The notes under the pieces are model-generated. The model worked only from the letters and a program-made list of their open reading frames with translations, made no database searches and had not been told where the DNA came from. Source: Gautieria morchelliformis (lineage: Eukaryota > Basidiomycota > Agaricomycetes > Gomphales > Gomphaceae). From it: a stretch of DNA of 64,000 bases. The position numbers and the translations under genes are program-made. Shown here one piece after another: positions 41,927-55,256 of this stretch. The stretch spans positions 1 to 64,000 of the forward strand of contig WHVA01000369.1 in assembly GCA_015179125.1 (NCBI GenBank). The letters are read 5' to 3'. The stretch's first letter is position 1. The number at the start of each line of letters is the position of its first letter.

Positions 41927-43976
41927 TGTTATTGGATTCTAGAGGGGTATTTCCTAGGGGCATGCATCATCATCAATGGATTATCCTCCTAGGGGCATAC
42001 ACCATCATCAATGGATTATCCACCTAGGGGCACACAGCATCATCATTGACATCATTAGTGATGTATGCACTCCTAATCCAATGTTCCATAGGGGTTTACC
42101 CCTGTTCACCACTGTATAAGTAGCTAGGACTTTAGCTACAACAAATCATTGGTTTTAGCCCATTCACTCACATTGTTGAGTCCAGTCGAGTGAGTTAACA
42201 GTGTCCTCACTATCAGTCTCAAGTTCCTTTTCCTACATCTCCTGCGCTCGAGTTAATGCGCAGACTCCTCCCAGTCCTTCCCATTTTGGCAAGGCAATGA
42301 AATAACGAAATAACAGATTAAGAGTCTCATGGTCTCACCATGAGCTCTCTCTCTATACGACACACGGATTTACAAACCGTACGACTTGTTATTTCGTTAT
42401 TTCATTGCCTTGCCAAAATGGGAAGGACTGGGAGGAGTCTGCGCATTAACTCGAGCGCAGGAGATGTAGGAAAAGGAACTTGAGACTGATAGTGAGGACA
42501 CTGTTAACTCACTCGACTGGACTCAACAATGTGAGTGAATGGGCTAAAACCAATGATTTGTTGTAGCTAAAGTCCTAGCTACTTATACAGTGGTGAACAG
42601 GGGTAAACCCCTATGGAACATTGGATTAGGAGTGCATACATCACTAATGATGTCAATGATGATGCTGTGTGCCCCTAGGTGGATAATCCATTGATGATGG
42701 TGTATGCCCCTAGGAGGATAATCCATTGATGATGATGCATGCCCCTAGGAAATACCCCTCTAGAATCCAATAACACTCCCCCTCAAGCTCGATGTATCCC
42801 TAGACTCACTAGGATACAGAGAGCTTGCATATTGACAGTGGTTTTATGAATGGGTCAGGGGGGTGCTCATGGAAATGTACTTGGAGTCAGGATACACAGG
42901 AAACGGTGCCCTGGATAGGGCTCTCCATAATGCAAGACCCTGTGGCGGTCCTGAAGCTTATGGGTGCCTGGAATGAACGGTAAAGCCGTCAGGGCCTAGA
43001 GAAACATCCTTGGGTAGGTAAGTGAATAGTGAATGCCTTAGAAAATTCCAGGGTGCCGGTGAAAAGAGAAATCGAAGGGAATAAGGGTGTTGAATGAGTA
43101 AATGGTGAGCCCTGCATGGGGTGATGTTACTGGTGTCGTTTCACATGAAAATTGACATGGGAATCATGGAAACAGGGGTGGCATGCCCGGTGCAAGTCAC
43201 AATCATAATGCAGTGAAAGCTGCGCGGCCGGCGCGGCTTATGCGTCGAAAGAAAGGGTCTGGGAACCTCTTTGTGCGTCCCAGAAATGTATGCACACTCC
43301 TTGAAGTGTGTGTCGTCGTCCATGCTGTCCTGGAGCGAAATAGAGCGCGGGTGCGGTCATAAATGACGATGGAGTGGCGGTTGAGGTCTATGCGCCATCC
43401 AGAAGGTATAAGGACCTCTTGATAGTCCCTAGCGATGAAGGATAGATGTGGAAAGGTTGAATCAGTGTTGTTGTTGGTCGTTGCACACGCAGTGTGCATC
43501 ATAAGTGGTCGAAGACCGTCGTACGGTTTGTAAATCCGTGTGTCGTATAGAGAGAGAGCTCATGGTGAGACCATGAGACTCTTAATCTGTTATTTCGTTA
43601 TTTCATTGCCTTGCCAAAATGGGAAGGACTGGGAGGAGTCTGCGCATTAACTCGAGCGCAGGAGATGTAGGAAAAGGAACTTGAGACTGATAGTGAGGAC
43701 ACTGTTAACTCACTCGACTGGACTCAACAATGTGAGTGAATGGGCTAAAACCAATGATTTGTTGTAGCTAAAGTCCTAGCTACTTATACAGTGGTGAACA
43801 GGGGTAAACCCCTATGGAACATTGGATTAGGAGTGCATACATCACTAATGATGTCAATGATGATGCTGTGTGCCCCTAGGTGGATAATCCATTGATGATG
43901 GTGTATGCCCCTAGGAGGATAATCCATTGATGATGATGCATGCCCCTAGGAAATACCCCTCTAGAATCCAATAACA
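41927..43976 (-). mobile_element. Rearranged copy 2 of the small copia-type element (TSD AGTCT)
   Basis: A 2050-bp insertion flanked by AGTCT (41922-41926 and 43977-43981). The right part is a complete copy: LTR 42387-42775, internal 42776-43587, LTR 43588-43976; the LTRs look identical by eye. Left of it are 71 bp of the 5' internal end in inverted orientation (42316-42386) and an inverted LTR (41927-42315). Both outer ends are therefore the same LTR end, TGTTATTGG on either strand. The polypurine tract CTTGAGGGGGAG abuts 42775 on the minus strand. Internal sequence matches copy 1 (31969-33556) base for base over the stretches I compared. Very young. Confidence 0.93.
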
Positions 43977-44785
43977 AGTCTGACACCACTTCCTTTCAGG
44001 ATCCTTGCTGCCAGCCAGCTACTTATTATATACATTGTGTTTCTGGTTTTCCCTGCTTCTTTTTTTTATCCTCAAGATATTCCCCTGTGGTATTGACTGT
44101 TTGTGAAATTGTTTATTTCATCAGTATCTCGGCCTCATGTCCTTTCTCATCCTGCAGATCATTATCTATGGGTATTATATTTTTCTTCCCCAGTTTTATC
44201 TTTGTCCCACCTCCTTTTATTTATCTTACATTTTCCTCCTTTTACACCTACATCTCTGCTATCTATTGCACTACAAAACACGTTGGTTTAAATAACATAC
44301 AAAGACACTTTTGACTTGATGAAGCTCACAGTTCCTCATGCTCTATGAAAGTGATCGCAGAAACGGAGTCGGGGACTGGCGCAAAAGCGCCGCAACAGTC
44401 CTGATCGACTGACGTGTGTATAGCCATACTTGTCAAGCGTGACTCCCACCAAAGCTCTTCACGACCGACTTATGTTCACAGCCCATACAAGACCTCATCA
44501 GACAAAAGCAGCTATATAATCATCACCTACAGGCAGTGAGCAATAATGCAGGTCCGAGTGTGATATATGAGTGTGTGGCCTAACGGGGAGGGCGTGGTGA
44601 TCGTATGTAATGCAGAGAGAGTGAGAGTCGCGAAGGAGAGGTGCGGAGCATTCGTGGAGAAAGAAAGAAGAAAAACGAAGGTAAATAGGAAAATCCGCAC
44701 ACAACGCATGAGCGTAAAGAGGGAAAAAATTAGACTACGAACATCTAGAGCCAAGGGAAATCCACAAAGACGACTAACGAGATAC
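43977..44785. other. Intergenic, no gene supported
   Basis: The transition from the repeat region to host sequence. 43977-44300 is T-rich and holds no convincing ORF. 44300-44785 is downstream of the minus-strand gene and probably includes its 3' UTR. No RNA gene or terminator could be identified by eye. Confidence 0.5.
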
Positions 44786-47684
44786 TCAACTCCTCGACAG
44801 ATCCAGCCGCTCGTCTTTCGACGGATAACGATAAGCGACAAAGTCTGGTTCTTGAGGAACAATATCATCTAACGGGCGGCGGGAAGACATACTCAATCCG
44901 TGCTGCGATAACGACCTCTCCGACAAAGACGGTGCCGTGACTTGCGCTGCAAAAGCATCGAAGCTTATCTCACGGGTCCGCGAAGCGGGTATTGCCATCG
45001 ACGCGTACTGGCGGTGTCCCCCAGAACCTTTTTCCTTCCGGCCCAACAGCGTTCCAATCCTGAATCGACTCTTCCGCTGACTCGGCGCGCCGGGTACAGG
45101 CTCAAACACAGCAACCGAATGGCGGCTGGCGCCAAAATCATCATATCGCATACCAGGCGTAATTCCTTTTCCAGCACCGCGGGGCAAATCGGGGCGAGAA
45201 TTTAGGTCATTGAAGCTCTGTCTTCGAACAGCGTCCTCGAATCGAAACCCAGAATCTGGTGCAGATAGCTCTCTCTGCGGGTGGTGCCCATATGATGCCA
45301 CGGGAAGCGTAGCGTCTGGGACGGTAACACTGCGCGGCCGGTCCGGAAACGGGTTTGGAGTGGGTGGCGCATGCTCCCCAGCAGGAAGTGGGGGTAGGCT
45401 CTTGTCGAGGCTCAATACACTCATAGGACGAACCGGGGACAATGGAGGTACTTTGATGGTAGGGACCGTGAACGACGATGAAGGGCTAATCCTTGCCTTA
45501 GGTGGCAGTGGTGGGCTTAGCATGGGCATTGGCACGGGTGAGCCTACTTGAAACTCGGGATCGGAAATGTTAACAACAAACGGGGGTGATGGGCTACCGC
45601 TAATTGAAGTTTTCGTTTTGAGTGCCAGTTCAGGATCCTCTTCATATGCACCATCCTCACGTTCGTCGCCGCTGCTATCTCGGTAAGGGAAGCGTACCTC
45701 TGTCGGCGACGGTAACAGACTGCTCTTGTCGCTAGGTGAGCTAAGACTGACACCAACGCCGCTTGGCGTAGAATTCGATCGTGGATGGTGCGCTCCATTC
45801 GAAAGCGTGAGACTGGGCATCGACACATGTCTACCCGTCCCCATCATACTCATCGAACGCTCGGACTGCGAGCTACCCCGATTGACCAAGTAAGATAAAG
45901 GCGGTGGAGGAGCAAGGGGTAGGTCTTCCTCTTCTTCGCCCGGAGGGGAATGGTCCATGTCTGGAAGTTCATGCTTTTTGTTCGGGGCACCTGTAATGAT
46001 CTTCCACAGTCTACCCAATCCGCGCCGTTTCTTTTTCTTGGCATGTGTAGAGGACCCACGATCTAAAGACGGGGGCCCGGGTGTCCCATCCTCCTTGCGA
46101 GGCCAGGCTTCACGCAACGAGGGCGCATTGCTCCCGATATCCACCTGAGGAGTCTGCGCAAGCTGCTTCTCCAGATCCAAGCCAAGGCTACACAAGATTG
46201 TCAGTCTGTTCTAATCTGGATGGATCTGGCCGGGTGACGTACTGCATATCTACCATACTCCCACTCTGCACAAGACTAGCGTTACTACCGAAATACCCAC
46301 TCCATTGTCTCATCCCGAAAAAGCGCCGTCGTGGGCTCGCCACTGAATCAAGACTTGTCTGGGATGCAAGACCCGGAGCCATAGACATGGGCCTATTGGG
46401 CACCGGCGGCTGCCACGACGAACTAGGAGTCGTATACATCGACCGGACACTGCGGTTTGTGCCCATACCGACAGACATGCTACTGTCGTATGGTAGTGTC
46501 GCACGCAGCGACGCAGGGCCCTCTGCAGCCTGAAAGCTGTATAGGCTTGTTACATCGCGCTCGCGGTCCCGGTTATCCATGGCGCTGAGACTATCTCGTG
46601 AGGCCTTGCGGGCACGGCGTTCCCCCTTGCGAACCCTCGCTTCCTCTTTGCGCACATCCACTCGCTCTACGATCATGCCATTTTCGAGAAGTGTAGTATC
46701 GCGCTTGTGAGAATTATTTCGAGCCTCGTCCCCGAAGCCAGTAGCACTGGGACTGCGAATTTTGACGCCGCCATCGTCAAGAGCTGACGCGCTTGCCCCT
46801 AGGTCGTAAGCTGACCGGCGCAGTTCTGAATAGGCGTCGCGCATCCTGTTATCAAGTTGGCGTGCCTCTTGTAATGCCTGGAGACGGGCCTTGTTTTCAG
46901 CAAGAAGGAGGTCATTTTGCGTATCAAGGTACGTGGTGAGGGTCTGTCTCCGAGAGGCGGGCTCACGGGGGTTCTGCGGGGTTGATGAGTGGTGCCAGTG
47001 ACAGGGTGGGTGTGCAGGACTCACCAGACTTAGCCAGACTTTCAGATTTCCTTCGGTCAACTTGGCACCGCGGGCGCGTGGACGAGAACAACTAACCGAT
47101 GAGCTCAAGCCAGAAGAGGAGTTGGGATGGAGGTTTTGGTCTCGGTCTCGGTCTCGTTCCTCCTCCTCCTCACGCTGACATAACTCCTCGTAATAAAAAT
47201 CACTCTCACGCTCCCAGACACCCGGCCCCGTCACGTCGACGTCTGCCATGTCTTCGTCACGCATCATGCACTCAACACATACTTCGCGAGGCGGGCCTGG
47301 AATCTGAGCTGGGCTATTAGGTGGCTGAATGGGGAGGCCTGGAGATTGGCCTGATGAGGCATACGGTGTGCCTGGGGGTGGGGGCGTACGAGGCTGAACG
47401 GGCGATGAGAGGGAAAGTGTTCTGTTGACGTTGTAAGAATACGGTTGCGAGGCGGGGTATGAAGCATTTTGAGACCGCCATTGCGCTGGATTGCGCTGTG
47501 GTGGGTATGAAGATTGCACTACCTCATCTTTGAAAACGGGGACAGTATCTCCATCAGAAAAGCGGAGCGGCTGCTTTAGGTCGTTTGCCATAGAAGGGTA
47601 AGGAGAGAAAGAACCCAAGTGGATGCTGGGCAAGACTATGTTGGCTGTGTGAGACTGGATTGCAGTCGCAGCGGCCATCGACAC
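44786..47684 (-). CDS. Low-complexity protein resembling a conserved Agaricomycete family, about 900 aa
   Basis: Host gene on the minus strand with two introns: 46974-47024 (51 bp, GTGAGT...GCAG) and 46188-46242 (55 bp, GTACGT...CTGAC...TAG). The ORF opens at 47684, but MANDLKQPLRFSDGDTVPVF at 47591 is the likelier start (about 899 aa). It has a Pro/Ser/Tyr-rich N-terminus. A Cys-containing block, EVCVECMMRDEDMADVDV, is followed by GVWERESD and an acidic EEEEER run. A helical segment reads LKVWLSL then NPREPASRRQTL...RMRDAYSELRRSAYD. Further on are TLLENGMIVERVDVRKEE and a basic KKKKRRGLGRLWKIITG, then a long Pro/Ser-rich tail. No enzyme motif or membrane segment. I recall similar proteins in other Agaricomycetes but know no function. 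The tail might bind partners or be phosphorylated; that is only a guess. Confidence 0.85.
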
Positions 47685-50600
47685 GATGCAGGGTTGATCT
47701 GGAAGATCAAATGCTAAGAGTGTGGGGCCGCTTAGGGCTCGAAGGATGTGTTCTAGGGGAGCACGTCGTGTAAGGAAGGAGCCAAGTCAACGAAGGGAAA
47801 GAAAACTGTGGGATGGAGGAAGGAAATAGCTTATGTGAGCAAACTTATCATACCGTCGGAATTTGAATGGGAGCGTCGGCAGTATCTCAGCTGTCCATGT
47901 CGGCCGGCTAAACCAACGGTCAGGTGATCTCCAATCGTTTTCGTCGATGCGCGTGGGTTTCTGAGACTAGGTGCACCACGGGAGAGGGCACGGCGCCCAG
48001 GCGCAGCAGATGATGCCCCCCTATCTGGACATTGCCATGGCATCATCCTACAAGCAAGCTAACATCTTCCGTTGATCTATGTCAGGGCTGCCCTTTCCGG
48101 ATGGAAATTCCGACGAGACCCCCAACCCCCGCACTATAGTAGCTTACAACAAATGTCACAATCAGTAGGCCGCCAGCCCGAAGACGGGCGCGCTTCGTCA
48201 TGACAGTGATGGTGCACGTGTGCGCGCGTGCCTTTGGAGGTCCTATCGGCCATGCGCGGTGGCTGGCGGATTGTTGACGCAACCTTGCCTTGATACGCTC
48301 CGAGCTGGACATACTCTTGTAGATCCATGGTAAGTAATCAGGTATCGCTGGCCAATGGGGTCGGGGGCTTGGGGTTACAAACCCAAAGATATCTCTGAAC
48401 AATTCTTCACAAGTAGATATGTTCTCAAGGCGCCTCTGCGAAGGCGATAGTAACACGATCTGGACCTGCCCGAAAGAAGACGGTACTACATGCTGATGGA
48501 TTCTCGGCCACCCTGCGCTATATGGTGCCATCGACCTCCCCTCCGGATGAGTATGTAGCCAAAGAGAATAATACAATCATGGCGATTTGGAAACCAACTG
48601 GGTGTAAGCTTTCCAAGCCACCCGACATGCCAACTTGATTGAATATTAAAGTTCCACGGCGTCAGGCTATGTATGTACCGTATATCGATATCACATGAAG
48701 GTCTTTGCCCTGAGCAAGAAAAGGTGAAGACACGGAAAGTGTGAAGGTACCCGCAGTTGAGCCAAGATGCACGTACTGTCGAAAGCAGGCGGGATCGGCC
48801 GCAATTGAAATAGCACGGAAAAACCATAGTGCCTTCCTTTTTTTTTCTCTTTTCACTCGACATCGACTTACACCAACTCACTACATCTGACAGTGATGAA
48901 TGAAAATCGTACGTCTATAGAGCTTGTACACGCTGGGATCCGAGGTGACGTTGGTTTCCCTACGCTGGCAGGGCTTATGGATTTATGCTGCTCGATCTGC
49001 ATGACTGAAGCTGGTGCTGCTATCGAGTGGACTCGAATTTCAAAGACTCTGAAGCCATAATCCTTGCTCTTAGCTTGATCTCGCACGCTGGGCATCAACT
49101 GGAGCAGTGGGTATTAGTATAATAATTATCATCGGAGGAGAGTGCATCTGGCACAGTGCAACCGCCCTCGCATCAGTACTCGAATGGTCAGCATACACCG
49201 CACTGCTGAGTGGGTCTTCTACTTCACTGTGGGGTTACTACCAGTACAAACATACAAGTGAAGGTGCCTGACCTTGGATGTTCTGCCTATCCTGTGCACT
49301 GGGTTAAACACGACACTGGCAACCTGGTGACGACCTTCTTTATTTAGTGAATATCCGGGGTCTCGGAATTGATTGCAGGTTGTTTTATCCGTGGACGTTT
49401 TGTTCGTCTGGAAACAAATAAGGAAGCGTCCCAGGCAGCCACAAACACGAGTAAGAAACATATCAGAAGGGCGAGGTGCGGATCCCGAGGTGAATGTACA
49501 GTCACACCCAGACGCTGGAGCACTAGACACTCCAGCCTCGAGGACTGGGGCCCCATATAATCCAGCGAGAATTCTGGTTTCATTCTTAGTCACGAGTCTC
49601 GCGCATGTGCACGCACATCTCCACGGTTAACCTTCCTGAGCAACACCAGGACGACCACCGTCCACATACTCCCCTCCAACTGGAAGGCAGTGTCGGCGAG
49701 GAGGATGCAAAGCAGCGGTACGGGTCGAAGGGGATGCGGGGCTGGCCAATAATACCCGGATCGCCCTGGTATCCGCAGCCTTCGACGTTGTGCTTCCACG
49801 CCATACGTTGCCCAAACGACGGCATATGCACGGCTCCAGAGGGAGCAGTGCGTGTCTATCATGCCGTGTCACACTTTAGTAATGCATTTGGAGTGAGCCG
49901 GTAGCATATGCTGAACATCGGCAGTCAGAAGACCCGAGAGCGTTAAGTGTTTCAGAGGAGGTTGGGGTATGTGCAAATACGGTGGTATCTAGCTAGACAC
50001 TCGTGTCGGGTCGGGTGTTGCCATTATCCGAGTGGCAGTCCGTGCTCCATAAAGAAATAGCGGTGGCAGCGCTGCTGAGCTGATATCCAACGCACGCAAC
50101 ATGGTCTTGGGTTTATAGCGCCATGAAAAGTTATATATAATGATGATGCCTACCTGGTTCGGGCCATAACAAACTTGCGAATTCGCCGGGAACCAGGATA
50201 CTCTCTTCCGGCCGCGCTAGCTAGCCTGATTTTCTGTTACAACTGCATGACGATGAAAGATGGCAGGGGGCATGCACCGGACATCATGATGTACGACTCG
50301 ATATCGTGATGGCAAGGGCCCAGGTCTGATAATGAGGAGATTCTGGCGTCCGATCACTAGTAGTCGCGCAGAGCGCTGGCAGAGCCAAGTATTGTAGACT
50401 CCAGGTACAGCGCATCGTAAAGCACGGTGGGCCGGCCGTCATATTAACCTCGACCCATTCCGAGTCTTCGTGCGCCAGCTGCGCCACTCCGCGTGCACGG
50501 TAGCGTATATATATGAGCGTATTGCCCTCCTTCGTTCCACGCCCCGCGCCTGACCACAGCCCAGTCGATTCGGAGGTGCACGGATCGAATGCAAGTCGAG

Positions 50601-53600
50601 ACTCGACGCCGAGTGGAAGCTCGACTCGGGCGACGGCGGGAGGTGGGCTCAGCTGGGAGGCGGGGCGGACCACGGCGGGCAGTAAGTCCTGAGGCGTGCC
50701 GCGGAGCGGTACTAAGGGCAAACGACTACCCCGGGTCTGGCGTGAGGCGCGGGGGGTGCAGCTGGTAGTAGTTGAAAGGCGGCACTAATGGCTAACGACT
50801 ACGTGGGGTACCTCTGGCGTGGGAAGCGGTGGGTGCAGCTAGCTACGCAGTGGGAAACCCGGGGAGCCTTGATTCTCGATGCGTGGCGCACCGGCGCCGC
50901 GGTGCACCCGGAGTGCGAGGTCGAGTCGGCGAATGGAGACGGGGACCAGGCGGGCCGGCCCTGAGCGGCGAGTCGTGAGCCGTGATTCGCGAGCCGCAAT
51001 GCCCCGCCTAGGGCCCAACAATCCTCGGTCCAGGAGTCTAGCCCCCCCCCCCCACCCCTGCCCAGTGCCCAGACCTCAAACGCTTAAACAGCAGCAGTGA
51101 TATGATATGGGGAGACCATCACCCAGCTAGAGGCCCATTCGCAGTCCCGAGGCGCCACATTTGAAACCCTGACCACGATCCATCCAGTGACTCGTCCCAA
51201 CGACGTCGCACCGCGTGCGCCAGTACTTTCGCTGTTTTCTGATGGTCCACCGTGACAGCCAGCCAGCCAGCATGGACATTACAGGCCCTCCCCCGAGTCC
51301 GAGCCCGCACTGCGGTCTGCGAGCCATCAGACGGAGAAGAACGCTGCTCCAGGAGAGAACACGTACCGCCAGTCACGGTAAACACGGGCATACCAGTATG
51401 AGCCGATGGTGCTGCTGCTCCGCTATGCACGCCTATGTAACATCTGCGACCCAGGAGTCGATCGATGAATACAGCCTGAGCAAAGGCCGATATCGCATTG
51501 GTTGAACAGGGGGGAAAGTCACCGAAAATGCGTCGACTGCTCCAGAGGTCAGGATAGCTGACCTCAGGGGACATATAACAGCGCACGAGACAGAGCTGAG
51601 GCCTGCGCCCCGAGCGAGTGCCAGTGAGCCCGATGGCAAGTCGAACTCGGTGAGTGGGTGAAAATTTTCATGCACGCACGCATGCCTCTACCCAGGGCCT
51701 GGGTAAACAAACAGTAAACGCCCCAACATCACAGCACAGCACAGCGCTTTTTCGCGCCGCCTATTTGTCCCTTTGTTTCAACTTACTTATTTCCTTGAGA
51801 ATCCCAGGCTGGGGAGAGAAAAAAAAAGTAAAATCACAGGAACAGCGGGATCGGCTGGGCTAAGTAGTGGTGGCTACGCACGCGTATTAATTGCCGGTGG
51901 TGCGCTGTACACTCGGTGAGGGCACTCTGTGAGGGCACTCTCACGCTGCAGCCGCGTTATCGTTATACCGTAGCGGGATATTATAGGTGGCTGGACTCAC
52001 CCCATTTGATGCAATGGAGTCACGTATGGATTGTTTTGTTTAAAATGTTGTCCGTGTCATGGTCGTCAACGACAACGCGCGGTGGCAGGCATACTCCACA
52101 GTGGAGTGGCCTTCCCATTCGCAGGCAGACCGCGCGGGTGACGCCTATACGTGTACCACCATCATATTCTAACACAGCACAGCACAGCACAACACATCGT
52201 GGCTATAGCACCCGGGCGCGAGTACCCATGCACACCCACCGCGACGGTCCCCGTCTCGCAGCATGAGGTCGCAGGTCGCTGCCACCCCGCCTCCTGAAGA
52301 CGAGCATGCACGGCCTCACACTGGCCCGCGAGGCCGTTTACGTTTACGTTACCGCGACGGCACCTTGCGCGCACGAACCATACTGTATAGGTGATATACG
52401 ATCCCGCTCATCGATATATATCCCGACGTCCAGCCAATTAACCTACTGGCATCACCGGCCCAAACGAATCGATCGTTAATACCAAGGTCGGTTCATACCG
52501 CCTTCCGCTCAGAGTCAGGGGGGTGGCCACTACTGCTGCCGCGCGAAAGAAATATATAGCAGAACGCACTGAAACGCTGGAGGCCCTGGTCGAAGTCGAA
52601 GTCGAAGTCGACTCAAGCGACGCTCGTGTCACAGGTGGGACGTCGCATCTACATAGGAGTACCCCACGCTTCCGAGGCCCTACGCGGGTGGCGAAGGTAA
52701 AGTCTATACGTCGGACAGAGAAGAGAAGCCAAAGGGCGCAGCGCACGTGGACGTACTCCACCCAGTATACCGCTAATATAACGGATTCCATCTGTTCGAT
52801 CCGGGTTAACCAGTTAATCCCTGTCGCGTCAATGTTGAATATCCAGTATACCGCTCATCTCGTAAAGCTTAGATCCGGATTAACCATTCATCCCTGTCGC
52901 GTCAATGTTGAATATCCAGTATACCGCTCATCTCGAGCTTAGATCCGGATTAACCATTAATCCTGTCGCGTCAATAAGCATTGAATATCGAATATTAAAT
53001 ATTAACTGGTTCGAAAAAACTAAGTCTGATAGATGTTTTTTTCCCGACCGTGTCGTGGGTACACCAGGGAGAGGATGAGAACAGCGAGCTAATTTAGACA
53101 ATGAGCGGCGTGTGCCGCTAGCTAGCCTAGCTAGGGATTAATATTAATAGCTGGAGTGATAAATCTCCCCGAATAACCTTGGGTGGGACGCAAACATGTA
53201 CACCTCCGCCCTGGCTCGTCGATGCTTCCATTTCGTGAGTCTTTCTGACGGACCCCCTGATTATGCTCGAATGTATGTCCCATTCAAAATTTCAAAGAGA
53301 TGCACGGATTCGGAATTAGAGTGTATCAGGATCAGCGTCCTGAAACATGGCCGCGAGTCCGAAGAGGGAACTCGACATGAGCGGGCAGAAGACACACAAA
53401 TCAGACGGGCGGGAGCAATAGTCGGACGGACATACTGTATACGGACGGGGGGTTACGTACGAGTCGCACGCCGGCGGCCGGTTTTCAAGATAATTATAAG
53501 ATAGTTGGGTAGTGCCGTGCCATTACAGTACAGATTATATTTTGGACGATACGAGCCCCTGCCGCGCAAGCCATAAGCGTGGATGAATTGATGGACGGTT

Positions 53601-55110
53601 ACTAAGTTGGGAGCATCCACCTGATGCTGGTGGAGATGGGAATCTGAATCGATACCACAATCGACTGGGCACGAGCCACTGAATTTTTTCACGCTGGACG
53701 GTGACTGGTGGCTGGGGCATGTAACGAGGTGGGGGCCACGATCAAGAGAAGGTGATGGGGATCAGCATGCATTTGATGGGTCGTGATATGCGATCGCCTC
53801 CCGTTTATGGGCAGCGTGGCCTGTCCTGGACGTATCCCCTTGGGCGTACGTCCGAGGTTTACGCCCCGCACGACCATAACGGGCGGGCTGGCAGCACGCC
53901 CGCGCCGGCGGCGGCGGCGGCGGCGGGGCATCGCAGAGGGAGTCGCCGCGCGAAAGGGCGCTCGTGTCAACGTGGGCTGTGAATCGCGCCAACATATTTT
54001 GCGACGCCAGCGATTTTGTGGGCGCAGCGACTGCTAGTATAACACGGCCACAAATGACACTCGATGCGCAGAGTCCGAAACGCAACAAATGAAGCCACTA
54101 TAGTGGAATAAGAGCGGGAATTGGTCATGATTTATTAGTGAGGGCTCCCGCACGGGTCGGAAAAAAACGACACAGCCACGGCGAGTCTGATGGATGAGAA
54201 AGGTGACGGGCCATTGCGCATCGCGTCCCGTGTGTTTGGTGCTCGCGCGCCGGGGCCCGGGAAGGCGGCGGGAGGGCGCTCGGGTGGGAGCCGACGGGCG
54301 GGTCCGCATCAGTTGGGAAGGTTCTGTGGTTCTGATGGCCTGTGAGCAGGGTGGGTGGGGCGCAATTGGGGGATAGATCAGCGGAGGGAGATGGTCACGG
54401 CGTGACACGGGAAGTCGAACGGGAAGCATGTACGTAGACACCGCTTGGCCGGGTACTGGCTCGGGTACTCAAGCAGCGGTCGTGAGCTGGAGGTCTGCAG
54501 TGGGGCCATGTGTTTCTTCGGTATTCTGTGCATCGTCTTCCGCGGGGCTGGGCGATTCTCGCCTACCAAGTTACCCGGGATGCGTCACCCCATACAGCTA
54601 GCGCAGCTGCTTCGGTCGGGTAGACAGATGGGCACAGGGCTCGCGTGGCAGGGCGCGTGATTCTGCTTCTCTGGCAGTTTCTGCTCCGGGACTGGCCAAC
54701 GGTGCTTCCAGAGACACCGTGGCCGCCCGCGTCTCTATTGAGTGGGGCGGGATGCCGTAACGGGTCGGTGCAGGGATGATGAAGCCGGCGTGCATATCAT
54801 GGAGACGGGCCCGGCGTGGCGTCCGGAATGATCGTCTGGAAATCCGGCCGCCGACTCGCGAGGAGTGTGGTGCCGGGTGACTCCGTGATGGGGTGGCGGG
54901 CGCACGCTCTGGGGACGCCTGGGGACGCCTGGGGACGCCAGATGCGCAACGATGCACGCCAAGCACCCATAAGACGCCGGCGATGCGCGCCATATCGGGC
55001 AAGCGCATATCGGGACAGTTGTGCCAACCCTGCGCGCCGGTCCGGCAGCCCCGCCAATTCGAACACCCTCCTTCCTCCGCTCACGCAAATTACGTAATTA
55101 GACGTCGCCA
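47685..55110. other. Long intergenic stretch, no gene supported
   Basis: Both strands hold only short frames without recognisable domains, codon pattern or splice logic. The longest are 48082-48576 minus, with one hydrophobic stretch, and 50284-50721 minus. The first few hundred bases would be the promoter of the minus-strand gene. Local repeats occur at 52762-52990, and an 11-bp unit GGGGACGCCTG is repeated three times near 54912-54945. A long non-coding RNA or an unrecognised small-protein gene cannot be excluded. Confidence 0.5.
52762..52990. repeat. Tandem repeat, about 72-81 bp, three units
   Basis: Units starting CCAGTATACCGCT at 52762, 52843 and 52915. Each contains GATCCGGRTTAAC and CTGTCGCGTCAATG. 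The unit is AT-rich with TTGAATAT blocks. Non-coding. Confidence 0.85.
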
Positions 55111-55118
55111 ATGTCTGC

Positions 55119-55216
55119 CTATAAAAGAGACGGGACCAGCGGCGGACACAGACAGCGACCAGCAGCCCCGCTCCCACCAGCCCCGCTCCCACCAGCCCCG
55201 CTCCCACCAGCCCCAT
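55119..55216 (+). promoter_or_regulatory. TATA box and 5' UTR repeat of the Mei2-like gene
   Basis: CTATAAAAG at 55119-55127 lies about 130 bp before the ATG at 55257, a good core promoter position. The likely 5' UTR holds a 15-bp unit, CCCCGCTCCCACCAG, repeated three to four times (about 55166-55216). TTACGTAATTA near 55090 is a palindromic candidate factor site. Confidence 0.55.
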
Positions 55217-55256
55217 CCTGCCCTCCCAGGCGTCGCCACTTTCCTTAACCTTCCCG

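Noticed and set aside
50284-51100. GC-rich intergenic frames as candidate genes
   Set aside because: The frames are short, with no domain and no consistent intron signals, in a GC-rich tract.
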